Shown: positions 8,501 through 14,935 of the stretch, in pieces
How positions within the stretch are numbered: the first letter of the stretch is position 1
Layout: each line of letters begins with the position of its first letter
IMG/VR virus record: IMGVR_UViG_3300025085_000115
Location: 1-30,668 of that record
Origin: a virus
Reading direction: 5' to 3' (one strand)
DNA: 30,668 nucleotides
Notes under the pieces: model-generated
Database searches by the model: none
Told to the model about the DNA's origin: nothing
Seen by the model: the letters and a program-made list of their open reading frames with translations, nothing else
Position numbers and translations under genes: made by a program

Positions 8501-10187
8501 ATCAGGATATGGAATAACAGATGCAATTCAAAAAGGTGCACAAATCGCAAGTGGTGCTTCTTGGACTACAGCAACTAAATTTGGATCTACTGGTGATCTT
8601 TCGCAAGCAGCAGGTAATCATGCTTTATCTGTTAGATCTGAAAATAACAATGATGCTTTCATGTCATTCCATATTGGAAGTGATTATGCAGTTCATTTTG
8701 GTTTAGATGGTGCTAGTAACAGAATGCATGTTGGAGGTTGGTCTGATGGCACAGGAACTCAGTATCAATTATATGACTCTAGAGATTTTAGTGTTGCTAG
8801 TGTATTAAATTCAAATGTAACCCTTAGTTCATTAGGTGCGGCTGCATTAAATGATATACGTTCTTTAGGAACTCAAGCATTTACGAATGGTTCAAACCCT
8901 AACATAACAACAGCACAAGTTATAGCAGAGATTGAATCAGATGGTGGTTTTGATTCTTATAGTTCTGTATTTAAAACCTCTTGGAGTTATGCAGGGAATT
9001 TTAACTTAACAGACGCAGGTAGATTTACAGAAACAGCAGGTAGTTCTTGGATAACTTGGACAGATAATTCTTCAGACTCTACAAGAGGAAATATAACAGC
9101 ATTAGCAATAGCACCAAATACAGGTGGTTCAGCAGGAAAAGTATTTATATACAATGACCAAGGTGGTAGTTATGCACCAGGTTGGAGAGAGGTTTGGACA
9201 AACACAAGTGATGGTTCAGGTTCAGGATTAGACGCAGACAAGTTAGATGGTCAACATGGTAGTTATTATGCTGTTGCTAATGATGTAGTTACAAAAGCAG
9301 GAACTCAAACTATAACAGGTAATAAAACTTTTTCCAATACTGGTAATACATTTAATGGACACCTTTATTATACTGCTTATAGTGCTTCTGGCTATCATTA
9401 TCCTCATTTTTTAGATGGGTCTAGTGCTTCAGGTTCTAAAATTCAATGGAGACAATACTATGGAACTAGTTACAAAACTCACACATGGAATTCTGATTCG
9501 TCAGGTAATATGGTGTTTAACTATGATGGTGAACTTCAAGGAAACGGATTAAGAATTAATGGGAATTCCAATTTTATAGGAGATATAAATCTTGGTTTGG
9601 CATCAGATACATCTCAAAGGGTTTTATATCTGCATGGTTATAGTGCTAACAAAACATCCACAATAAAAACTACTAATGGTAATTTACATATAGATTCAGA
9701 AGATGGACACAGTTTATATTTAAATTACTATGAAGGTGCTAGTACAAATATATATTTTGGTACAGGTAATGGTGGTTATTGTGGTACAGTTTCTTCAGCA
9801 GGTCTTCTTAGAATGGCTAATGATGTTGTTGCTTACTATAGTTTTTCTGACAGAAGATTAAAAACAGATATTAAAACAACTGAAAATAATCTAGAAAAAA
9901 TCTTATCTTTAAATCCTGTAGAATATACATGGAAAGAAGGACCTAGAGAAGGAGTAAAAGAAATAGGTCTAATAGCACAGGAAGTAGAAGAAGTTGTTCC
10001 TGAAGTAGTTAGAGTACAATCTAGACATCATGATGAAAAAACAGAAGGAGAAGAATATAAGCAAGTAGATTATGAACATCTAGTTTCAACATTAATTGGT
10101 GCTATGCAAGAACAACAACAACAAATAGACGAACTTAAATCACAAATGGCTGCATGTAACGCAATGTCATGTAAATGTAAAAATTAA
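2589..10187 (+). CDS. Giant tail fibre with C-terminal S74 chaperone
   Basis: At 2532 residues this is one of the two longest proteins in the window. The N-terminus (MAIEFLNGIDLTG) matches that of the upstream fibre. The body alternates repeated linkers with globular modules. Six copies of a unit like IPTDFVSAANGGTFSG, two of TTFAPTNAEQNVNADW, two of GSGLDADKLDGQ and several YHEGHKPT units are visible. Longer unique segments lie around residues 840-1030, 1310-1460 and 1810-1940, probably carbohydrate- or receptor-binding domains. The end is a peptidase S74 intramolecular chaperone. The motif FSDRRLKTDI places the predicted self-cleavage before Ser2420, followed by NPVEYTWK, EIGLIAQEVE, VDYEHLV and a Gln-rich coiled coil. 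In this family the chaperone drives trimer folding and then cuts itself off, so mature fibre should be ~2419 residues. Confidence 0.95.
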   Translation: MAIEFLNGIDLTGTLELKTLTTNTDSTTALVISGDEVQKRALGSLAFSSATIPTDFVSAANGGTFSGNVIVEDSEIHVGDTSGDSWTRILHAQANGYGFNFQHSNATVLVNEQGSTNQALVLGDVDAGDQDGLFGIAHKTATTSWAKVLNLKGNGELYIGSDGTKQVYHEGHKPTLAELGAAADTVVNQTDFVSKANGGTFSGAITINKNGDALNLRSTTNAQKSRITFSSDVPDDQVGYIEYTHSNSVSYGSGEAFIIGGNQTTTTILADGKLMYDEGIYSKPASGTGAGTRKDSNWDTAYGWGDHSLAGYASGTIPTDFVSAANGGTFSGAVKIDGSFKWATTNATSYTYSNADTLGLYIETVGSTAALSDMRFQARAAGTGNYSSIKIKPSDQSILLGTNGSTRLKLDSSGDATFTGDVTLLEDLYATNQNLKFHAGGTHVMNIDVNGKVYPNTHNVYDLGHSPTLAWRNIYSSGTIYGTSATFTGDITSTGLTVDYTGNRTGDAGILVTNDSSDWGIKVDKDGTGDYGILSQTDGENAIVVRNAAGTNKIQLQGDGDASFVGDVTVGGDLIVNGTTTTLNTTTVEVEDNILQLNTTQGTPDTATAATSGISIYRGDGVTQASLIFDDADDTWDLTDDLVVDGFIIAKSHLEAFSFLYLRNDIRLLNKAENGWLTFADRNTSASEAVYDLAHVGTISTSGNATFGGDINTSTVQISNGNSYNENIRMFPGSNDYSSIILGAVSGTSGTGTGQWTLVRYPSATHSNKFSIRHNSTDALVLDTSSNATFTGNIIMAANATVDGVDISALPTTFAPTNAEQNVNADWTSTSGDSQILNNPGTPYLTGVTDRHVFPGLAASGAQARKHHIGRVYYCPKHWDTTWQNIYFTLNEETYNSGYVKYHLYGYYNGTNDQTLNLRVVDYRGNNSDINKYCIKLGSHTDAGWDHSGQNVYYTDIYLEVAYYKSVKVVVDALGHPILHANPTSGAGITVIYETPTITNITYTNATYNTTYLGSNTLIWNDANHGTGSGLDADKLDGQEGTYYLDYGNFTGTPTIPTTFAPTNAEQNVNADWNATSGDAQILNKPTIPTDFVSAANGGTFSGAISAPTGSTFGGAIKITETGTAQHILIGNQDSGGVDKPAMIRGVNGNLKLGYGDAWTGEGGTMTIGLTLDTNSHATFAGTIGSGAITSTGKITGTEIEGTSLDINGAADISDVLKLSKSNGALITTNNTTDAFGYNATAGLGHYIRGTGSTYIYGGGKFWDGSTTHTLLHSGSTISTSQISNLSGTNTGDQDLTPYTTTDGSGDEWKFTLGDEGSLTGNKWYKVAIVNQGNGGLHIKGSLSNHVESFATQKVDLLIQGREGGASAPIEITGTVDVLHNASGASATDKAGIRVVESDNTTSAYYHFYEVYIRTTRYTQAKFHLTKFGATSFYTTKPSVTSEPAPVSGGNVELDTSTLQEGNYVVDDSTPREIYHEGHKPTYTELGSMAYSNLTGTPTIPTDFVSKASGGAFTGNVQVNSAAAYSFQTSSSQRYNIQIRNTGNTVNSGYGWWLATDTDFKFALHADGAGDRFSLTREGYGTFYGGLAVNGDELVVKGEHPTINLIDTSSGADDFYLHVNSNNFYVLADRDGANNIDSGWDSPHPLQLEGDTNKAYLFGNEVKSAAFTLSTDYAPSSVVNQTDFVSKANGGTFNNPLIIKDINSGGTTTGTTLLELWNANSSDLSQQQSFIDFKLTDTNANFTPQVRIGAQVGPDSNADAISKEGAGSFVVYTSDIGSDEVGGGSLTEAMRVKYNNVLSTQGSVVSNNTSAMNVAHWSASGTSSGMIKITLPGTHSSNWSMLVLRITSYEYNSNNHTVYYVSGHDWTTGWYNNGVTKWGTSPKNIRLAYSSTQDCILLGQTSDSWSYGHVTVDVVSHPSFYHGSMDITEGWEIVQQTNELGLTTQSVTNRQVFDTGHLPTFAEVSSKPTTLSGYGITDAIQKGAQIASGASWTTATKFGSTGDLSQAAGNHALSVRSENNNDAFMSFHIGSDYAVHFGLDGASNRMHVGGWSDGTGTQYQLYDSRDFSVASVLNSNVTLSSLGAAALNDIRSLGTQAFTNGSNPNITTAQVIAEIESDGGFDSYSSVFKTSWSYAGNFNLTDAGRFTETAGSSWITWTDNSSDSTRGNITALAIAPNTGGSAGKVFIYNDQGGSYAPGWREVWTNTSDGSGSGLDADKLDGQHGSYYAVANDVVTKAGTQTITGNKTFSNTGNTFNGHLYYTAYSASGYHYPHFLDGSSASGSKIQWRQYYGTSYKTHTWNSDSSGNMVFNYDGELQGNGLRINGNSNFIGDINLGLASDTSQRVLYLHGYSANKTSTIKTTNGNLHIDSEDGHSLYLNYYEGASTNIYFGTGNGGYCGTVSSAGLLRMANDVVAYYSFSDRRLKTDIKTTENNLEKILSLNPVEYTWKEGPREGVKEIGLIAQEVEEVVPEVVRVQSRHHDEKTEGEEYKQVDYEHLVSTLIGAMQEQQQQIDELKSQMAACNAMSCKCKN
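4300..4308 (+). repeat. GGGGYGACC motif, copy 1 (T form)
   Basis: GGGGTGACC inside the giant fibre gene, read in frame as ..G GGT GAC C.. (residues Gly-Gly-Asp). This frame differs from that of copy 2. Confidence 0.5.
5019..5807 (+). repeat. 51-bp direct repeat pair flanking a globular fibre module
   Basis: The units at 5019-5069 and 5757-5807 both encode PTTFAPTNAEQNVNADW and differ at only a few silent positions. They are 738 bases apart, an exact multiple of three. Recombination between them would remove 246 residues in frame, including the aromatic-rich module with GRVYYCPKHWDTTWQNIYF. Confidence 0.8.
5127..5135 (+). repeat. GGGGYGACC motif, copy 2 (T form)
   Basis: GGGGTGACC inside the giant fibre gene, read as GGG GTG ACC (Gly-Val-Thr). 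All three codons are rare choices in this AT-rich DNA. Confidence 0.5.
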
Positions 10188-10192
10188 AAATT

Positions 10193-10597
10193 ATGGCAAA
10201 TACTTATTTATTATTAATAGATCAACTTTATGTACAACCTGTTTTAGACACATCATCAGAAGATGAAACGTCTGAGTTAATTAATGTTGTAACCAGAGTA
10301 GACTATCGTTATGAGGCAACCTCAGAAGATGGAACTATTGTAAACTGGAATAGTACTAAAAACATGGGGGCACCAGAACAAGAATCATTTTTAGAATACG
10401 ATGATGTTACTTATGAAATTGCACAAGATTGGGTTAGACATAGTGAAGAGGAAGAAACTCATATATATATGGTTCTAGATAATCAAATAACAGAAAGAGA
10501 AGTTAATAGATTCCAGGTTCCTGATAAAATGCCTTGGGAAGTTTTACCTCCAGGTGAAGAAGAAATAGCCGCACAGAATGCAAATCCAGAAGAATAA
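10193..10597 (+). CDS. Small acidic structural-region protein
   Basis: This 134-residue protein is strongly acidic, with EE-rich stretches around residues 90-95 and at the C-terminus (PPGEEEIAAQNANPEE). The N-terminal half (LLLIDQLYVQPVLDTSSEDE, then INVVTRVDYRYEATSEDGT) looks like beta strands. It continues with a FLEYDDVTYEIAQDWVRHS segment. The pattern resembles small phage proteins next to tail-fibre genes that I associate with the DUF7936-type family, but I cannot confirm this without a search. The gene starts five bases after the giant fibre stop and ends immediately before the next ATG. It may be a fibre-assembly or virion accessory protein. No function can be assigned. Confidence 0.85.
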   Translation: MANTYLLLIDQLYVQPVLDTSSEDETSELINVVTRVDYRYEATSEDGTIVNWNSTKNMGAPEQESFLEYDDVTYEIAQDWVRHSEEEETHIYMVLDNQITEREVNRFQVPDKMPWEVLPPGEEEIAAQNANPEE

Positions 10598-11665
10598 ATG
10601 GCAGTACCTAGTAGTGGAACCCTGTCATTATGGGGTTTAGCAAAAGAAAAAACTCATGATAATTATAGTAACGGTGTTCCTATAGCAACGTGGCAATCGA
10701 ATTATTTTGCTAATGTTTCTTTATCTGATGCTACTACTGGTGCAGGTAATTATGATGGAACTAATCAAAATTCTTCAAGTAAACCAGATGGAAGTGCACC
10801 TCACAAAATGAGTGAATGGTATGGTTATGACCATGATGCTTCGGCACCATCAGGAGGAGGAAATGGTAAATGTTTACTTATTATAGATCACAGTTTCACA
10901 TCACCAGGAACACAAACAGGATGTACTAGTAGTACAGCGATAGCAGGAGCAACAGGTGGAGTTAATCCAGGAGGTGGACAAAACACTCCTAATTTAAGAT
11001 TTGCAAGATATCAAAATAATACAGGACAATCTGTTTCTTATAATTTAAGAGTATACAGAAACGACAATACACAATGTTCTTTTAAAGTATATAAAGGAGC
11101 AGGAATAGTTTCAGACTCTGGTTATTCAACTGCTAATCAAACTTTAGTACACACACACACATCAGGATACAATACTTTTACTGGATCTTTGAATTCCACT
11201 ACAGAGTTACTTTTTATATTTGAGTCTGTAACACCTGCTTCTCAAACAAGATATGCTTCTTTTGATCAGTTTTATGTAAGTGGTCAGTGTGCAGCAAGTG
11301 GAACAATGTTAGCAGTTCCAATTTTAGGAAGCCCTAGTTCAACTGCTTATCAATATTATGATGCAAATACTGCTTGGAACGCAGGGAATAATCAGAAATT
11401 TAATTCTTCGTCTTGGAGTACTGCTTATATTCATCAATGTGCAGGTAGTTCTTGGGCTATAGGAAATACAATATATCAAACAAATAGCACATCAGGGAAT
11501 GAGGTTGCTTTTAATGGAACCTCTTGGAGAGTAGGAGCATATCCAAATTCAACATGGATTCTAAATGGATATCCAGGAGACAGTTCTGCAATTATTGCTT
11601 TTGAAAATGATTTTAATGGTTCAACAGATGGAAATATAGAGGACACTTATCAACCTCCATTTTAG
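10598..11665 (+). CDS. Adhesin-like tail protein
   Basis: This 355-residue protein starts directly after the previous stop. The opening MAVPSSGTLSLWGLAKEK, followed by SDATTGAGNYDGTN and SEWYGYDHDA (residues ~75-85), is an N-terminal type I recognise from phage tail-associated proteins in marine and flavobacterial phages. After a Ser/Gly-rich linker comes a beta-rich section (~90-225). A C-terminal section from residue ~235 is rich in Ser, Thr, Asn, Trp and Tyr, and contains AYQYYDANTAWNAGNNQKF and FNGTSWRVG. Such aromatic, Asn-rich beta repeats are typical of receptor-binding surfaces. No enzymatic motif is visible. It closes the fibre cluster, so host binding is the best guess. Confidence 0.85.
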   Translation: MAVPSSGTLSLWGLAKEKTHDNYSNGVPIATWQSNYFANVSLSDATTGAGNYDGTNQNSSSKPDGSAPHKMSEWYGYDHDASAPSGGGNGKCLLIIDHSFTSPGTQTGCTSSTAIAGATGGVNPGGGQNTPNLRFARYQNNTGQSVSYNLRVYRNDNTQCSFKVYKGAGIVSDSGYSTANQTLVHTHTSGYNTFTGSLNSTTELLFIFESVTPASQTRYASFDQFYVSGQCAASGTMLAVPILGSPSSTAYQYYDANTAWNAGNNQKFNSSSWSTAYIHQCAGSSWAIGNTIYQTNSTSGNEVAFNGTSWRVGAYPNSTWILNGYPGDSSAIIAFENDFNGSTDGNIEDTYQPPF

Positions 11666-11693
11666 TAATAAACATAACAAAACAACAAACAAT

Positions 11694-12347
11694 ATGAAAG
11701 AGCCTTGCGTAGATTGCAACGACACAAAAAAACCTAGAATATTTATAGCCTCACCAGGAAACAGTTTTTCTAATAATTTTTTAAATTCCTGGACAAACTT
11801 AATTATGTGGATAGTAAACAATGGATATTTGTTTACATCAAATGTTGATTATAGTTCTCTTATACAAACATCTAGAGATAAGGTAATGGGAACGTCACAT
11901 AATTCAGCACAGCCATTTGATGGAGAGTTTGACTTTGACTATATGTTATGTATAGATTCAGATATGGTTTTTACTCCACAAAATTTACAAAATTTATTAT
12001 CTAGAGATGTTCCTGTAGTTTCAGGAATTTATAGAATTAAACCTGATGATGCATGGTCTTCTTGGGTTGGTGGCGACCAATCAGAAGGAGGAGACTGGAT
12101 AAATGATGAATATGTAGAGAAACATAAAGATCAAATGATTCAAGGAGACTTTGGAGGGTTAGGTTTTACACTTATTAAAAAAGAAGTATTTGATAAACTT
12201 ACACCTCCATTGTGGTTTGATGATCAAGCAGATAAAAACTACGGAGAAGACGTTGTATTCTTTAGAAAAATTAAAGCAGCAGGATACGATATTAACTTCG
12301 ACATGTCTGTAAAGTTAGGTCATGAAAAAACCTTTATATTCATATAA
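11694..12347 (+). CDS. GT-A fold glycosyltransferase
   Basis: This 217-residue protein has a nucleotide-sugar transferase layout. An early strand and loop PRIFIASPGNSF (14-25) begins the fold. YMLCIDSDMVF (83-93) carries the DxD-type metal and sugar-nucleotide motif at Asp88-Asp90. VPVVSGIYRIKP lies at 106-117 and GDFGGLGFTLIKKEVF at 151-166. GEDVVFFRKIKAAGYDI (184-200) supplies the acidic residues expected near the acceptor site, and GHEK at 209-212 supplies the late histidine. The gene lies between the fibre cluster and the tail-connector genes, so it could glycosylate virion proteins or host surface sugars, but the substrate cannot be read. CVDCND near the N-terminus is a small cysteine pair of unknown meaning. 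There is no Shine-Dalgarno; AACAAACAAT precedes the ATG. Confidence 0.85.
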   Translation: MKEPCVDCNDTKKPRIFIASPGNSFSNNFLNSWTNLIMWIVNNGYLFTSNVDYSSLIQTSRDKVMGTSHNSAQPFDGEFDFDYMLCIDSDMVFTPQNLQNLLSRDVPVVSGIYRIKPDDAWSSWVGGDQSEGGDWINDEYVEKHKDQMIQGDFGGLGFTLIKKEVFDKLTPPLWFDDQADKNYGEDVVFFRKIKAAGYDINFDMSVKLGHEKTFIFI

Positions 12348-12432
12348 GAACTGGACAGTAAAAAAATACACGTCCTTTATATTATTTCACTTTATTTGTA
12401 TAAACAAAAATTAAAATCAACATTTATTTATT
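12348..12432. other. 85-base gap before the connector genes
   Basis: This is the longest non-coding stretch. GGAC at 12353-12356 can pair with GTCC at 12372-12375, but the 4-bp stem is too weak to call a terminator. TTTATTTG at 12391-12398 resembles a Bacteroidota -7 box (seven of eight) but has no TTTG 19 bases upstream. A transcription start for the connector genes is possible but not supported. Confidence 0.3.
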
Positions 12433-12717
12433 ATGGCAAAGTTAAAAAAAGAAGAACTAGAAGTAGTTCAAAAGAGTAACCAGAAGCAGTTTGAAATAAA
12501 AAACGCTTTGGCTGAATTAGTAATCGCAAAAGAGTCGTTTGATCAAAGAAAGCAATCATTGCTTAAATCTTGGAGTGAGGCGATAGCGGAACAAAAGAAA
12601 ATCCAAGAGGACTTAAAAGAGACCTATGGAGAAGTTACTATAGACATCCAAACAGGCGAAATAATAGAACCTGCTCCTGAAAATGTAGAGCAAGATGACA
12701 ATAAAGGAGATTCATGA
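12433..12717 (+). CDS. Small coiled-coil protein
   Basis: This 94-residue protein is almost wholly helical and charged. Residues ~3-65 form a probable coiled coil rich in Lys, Glu and Gln. A conserved-looking tail follows, KETYGEVTIDIQTGEI (~62-77), then an acidic end (NVEQDDNKGDS). The coiled coil plus 'YG.v.Id..TGEi' layout is common in small unnamed proteins of marine phages. An 85-base non-coding gap precedes it, the longest in the window, so a new transcript could begin here. The last 23 bases overlap the next gene in another frame, implying coupled translation. It might be a scaffold or chaperone-like factor, but that is a guess. Confidence 0.82.
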   Translation: MAKLKKEELEVVQKSNQKQFEIKNALAELVIAKESFDQRKQSLLKSWSEAIAEQKKIQEDLKETYGEVTIDIQTGEIIEPAPENVEQDDNKGDS

Positions 12718-13543
12718 TTATATAGTCTTTATTCTTAATAAGGAAACTACTGGGTATATATCACACGATGATATTGATGCGGCTATTGATAGAGGTCAAA
12801 TGTCGAAGTTCATGGAGTTGTATAGCAACCCTAAACAACATCAGCCTGGTAGGCCTATTCCTCCTGTTGCTTATGGACAAACTCAGAAAATATCTGATGA
12901 TTTAAGATTTTTTAAAAGAAGAGAACAGTTCACAAGTAGCAATGCAGGAATTATAGATTTTGCAAACTTAACAGAATACTTGCATTTACTTGGGGTATAT
13001 GTTGTAGGTACATTAAATAATACACCAAATAACACATATACAATTACAGATGGAACTATTGCTTTTTCTCAAGGAACAGTTAATAGAACATATAACAAAC
13101 CAGTAAAAGTAGTTAATGAAGATCAGTTAGCAGACAGATTAATTTCTCAAGTATCTGCTCCTTCAACCACTTCACCTATAGGTATACTTGGTGATCAAGG
13201 ACAAAAAATACAATTGTTTCCAGAAACACAACACTCTGGATATATTATGTATTTAAGCAGACCAGTTAAACCATTATTTAGTCATGTAGTAGATGGTAGA
13301 AAGATTGTGCATAATGCAAGCGGATCTTCTGCAACATTTACAGCATCTTCATCTCTTACACTTCCTGATGGAACTACTGTAAGTTCTGGGGCGACCTATA
13401 CATTACCAGGAAGCATTGAATTAAATTGGCCAGAGGATTGTATTAATGACATTATAAACAAAGCATTGGTATCGCTTGGTGTTCATATAGAAGACTTAAA
13501 TGTATATCAATACTCAGAAGTTAAAAATCAAACAGGGCTATGA
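12695..13543 (+). CDS. Tail-connector/ring-like structural protein
   Basis: This 282-residue protein begins MTIKEIHDYIVFILNKETTG with helical sequence. A characteristic block PGRPIPPVAYGQTQKISDDL follows (residues ~51-70), then FFKRREQF. The middle and C-terminal parts are beta-rich, with SGYIMYLSRPVKP (~182-194) and ELNWPEDCINDIINKALVSL near the end, a helix that could pack in a ring. I recognise this block from structural proteins next to the tail genes of Bacteroidota phages, including crAss-like ones, where ring proteins join portal and tail. The start is accepted despite a 23-base overlap because the N-terminal helix fits the family and the next ATG is 34 codons later. The gene ends in an ATGA overlap with its neighbour. 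Confidence 0.82.
   Translation: MTIKEIHDYIVFILNKETTGYISHDDIDAAIDRGQMSKFMELYSNPKQHQPGRPIPPVAYGQTQKISDDLRFFKRREQFTSSNAGIIDFANLTEYLHLLGVYVVGTLNNTPNNTYTITDGTIAFSQGTVNRTYNKPVKVVNEDQLADRLISQVSAPSTTSPIGILGDQGQKIQLFPETQHSGYIMYLSRPVKPLFSHVVDGRKIVHNASGSSATFTASSSLTLPDGTTVSSGATYTLPGSIELNWPEDCINDIINKALVSLGVHIEDLNVYQYSEVKNQTGL
13388..13396 (+). repeat. GGGGYGACC motif, copy 3 (C form)
   Basis: GGGGCGACC inside the connector gene at 12695-13543, read as GGG GCG ACC (Gly-Ala-Thr). Confidence 0.5.
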
Positions 13544-14181
13544 TAACAAAAGGAAAAATAACAGATCAAATATTAAGGTTATATTCAGGTGGTAGTCCTA
13601 ATGATGAAAAAGAAATATCTAGAGATGATATTAACTTATTAGTTAGTCAAGTAATTAATAGACTTCTTAAAACAGAGTATTTAGCAATGAATGTACAGAT
13701 GGGAGATGATTTTCCTCCACATACATTAGTTACAACATACTACGTTGACTTGACTAGTAACACAACTCAAAATGAATATGTACATGCTTACTTACCTGTA
13801 ATGCCTTTGTCTCTACCAAGAAATATGGGTGTTTGGTCTGTAAGTAATGCGGCAGGAACTAGAGATGAATATATACCAATACAAACTGGTCAACAATCTT
13901 TAGTAAGTTCACAAGACTCATTAAAATACTTAGAAACACAAATAGCATATTGGGCCGAAGGAAATGTTATTAATTTTTTATCAGATATTACAGAAAGTCC
14001 TTTTAATGTAACTAAAGTAAGAATACAGTTATTAATAGTAGATCCAAATATTTTAGGTGAATATGATTACTTACAAATTCCTATAGAAATGGAAGAAGTG
14101 GTTGTAAAAGAAGTTTTAACATTAATTGGTGCACTACCTAAGGTAGTAGATAAAGCATCAGATTCAAATAGTCAGATATGA
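13540..14181 (+). CDS. Tail-connector/ring-like structural protein
   Basis: This 213-residue protein starts in the ATGA that ends the previous gene and itself ends in another ATGA, so three connector genes are translationally chained. The N-terminus is helical (MITKGKITDQILRLYSGGSP, then SRDDINLLVSQVINRLLKTE). A beta section with HAYLPVMPLSLPRNMGVWSV (~86-105) and DEYIPIQTGQQSL follows. The end is helical (EMEEVVVKEVLTLIGALP). The 'lP..P.sLPrn.GVWsv' block recurs in structural proteins of Bacteroidota phages. A ring or tail-completion role is likely from position; no enzymatic motif is seen. Confidence 0.82.
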   Translation: MITKGKITDQILRLYSGGSPNDEKEISRDDINLLVSQVINRLLKTEYLAMNVQMGDDFPPHTLVTTYYVDLTSNTTQNEYVHAYLPVMPLSLPRNMGVWSVSNAAGTRDEYIPIQTGQQSLVSSQDSLKYLETQIAYWAEGNVINFLSDITESPFNVTKVRIQLLIVDPNILGEYDYLQIPIEMEEVVVKEVLTLIGALPKVVDKASDSNSQI

Positions 14182-14933
14182 AAGTATACACAGTAAATGA
14201 AATAGTTCGTTCTGCCTTGTTAACTACAGGAAAGCCTATACATTACTATATGCATTATTTGCATTATGCTTTAAAGGCTGTTAAAGAAATTGGTTTTGAC
14301 TCTCCGTTTAAAATTAAATCTACAAAGTTAACAGTAGATGCAAATAGAGAAATCACTATACCAGATGATTATGTAGATTATATAAGAGTAGGATGGGAGA
14401 ATGGTCAATATGTAAAAAAATTAATAGAGAAAGATTCTTTTAACAGATTAATGAATTTAGATTCTAATGGGAATCAAATTCCATATCCAGATATAGAAAC
14501 AGATCAAGGGTTGATATATGCGGATAATAATGACACACATTCAAATGATAAAAGTGAGCATATAGGTAGACACTTTGGTCATAAGGCTACTTATAAAAAT
14601 TCTTTTATGGTAATACCAGAAAGAAATAAAATCATGTTAGATCCTTCTTTACATGAAGCAAAACATATTGTTATAGATTATATAACGACAGGTTTAACAG
14701 ATACAGGGACAGATGCAACAACTTTGCCTGCATATGCAGCAGAAGCAATAGAAAGATATATTTTGTGGAGATATTCTGAGCACGATAGAACTATACCTAT
14801 GAATGGTAAGTTAATGGCAAAAGAAGAATGGCTACAGGCACACAAAAGATATAGAAGTAGAAACTATCAGTTGTCATTAGATGATGTTCTTAAATCATTA
14901 AGATCTCATACATATGCGGCTGTTAAATCTTAA
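14178..14933 (+). CDS. Head-tail adaptor-like protein
   Basis: This 251-residue protein has the layout of podovirus adaptor proteins (P22 gp4 or T7 gp11 type): an N-terminal helical bundle, then strands. Residues 1-40 are helical (VNEIVRSALLTTGKPIHYYM, ALKAVKEIGFD). Residues ~45-75 hold a strand and turn (KLTVDANREITIPDDYVDYI). A C-terminal helical part contains AAEAIERYILWRYSEHDRTI and KRYRSRNYQLSLDDVLKSLR. In this superfamily twelve copies form the ring under the portal. The assignment rests on layout and on its position immediately before the nozzle-like gene, not on a database match. Five bases separate the last sense codon's stop region from the next ATG cluster, suggesting coupled expression. 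Confidence 0.8.
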   Translation: MKVYTVNEIVRSALLTTGKPIHYYMHYLHYALKAVKEIGFDSPFKIKSTKLTVDANREITIPDDYVDYIRVGWENGQYVKKLIEKDSFNRLMNLDSNGNQIPYPDIETDQGLIYADNNDTHSNDKSEHIGRHFGHKATYKNSFMVIPERNKIMLDPSLHEAKHIVIDYITTGLTDTGTDATTLPAYAAEAIERYILWRYSEHDRTIPMNGKLMAKEEWLQAHKRYRSRNYQLSLDDVLKSLRSHTYAAVKS

Positions 14934-14935
14934 GA

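Noticed and set aside
11149-11160. (AC)6 dinucleotide run in the adhesin gene as a phase-variation tract
   Set aside because: Six units are too short to expect frequent slippage, and the run is explained by Val-His-Thr-His-Thr codons.
12353-12375. Terminator after the glycosyltransferase gene
   Set aside because: Only a 4-bp GGAC/GTCC stem with a 15-base loop and a 3-T tail; too weak.
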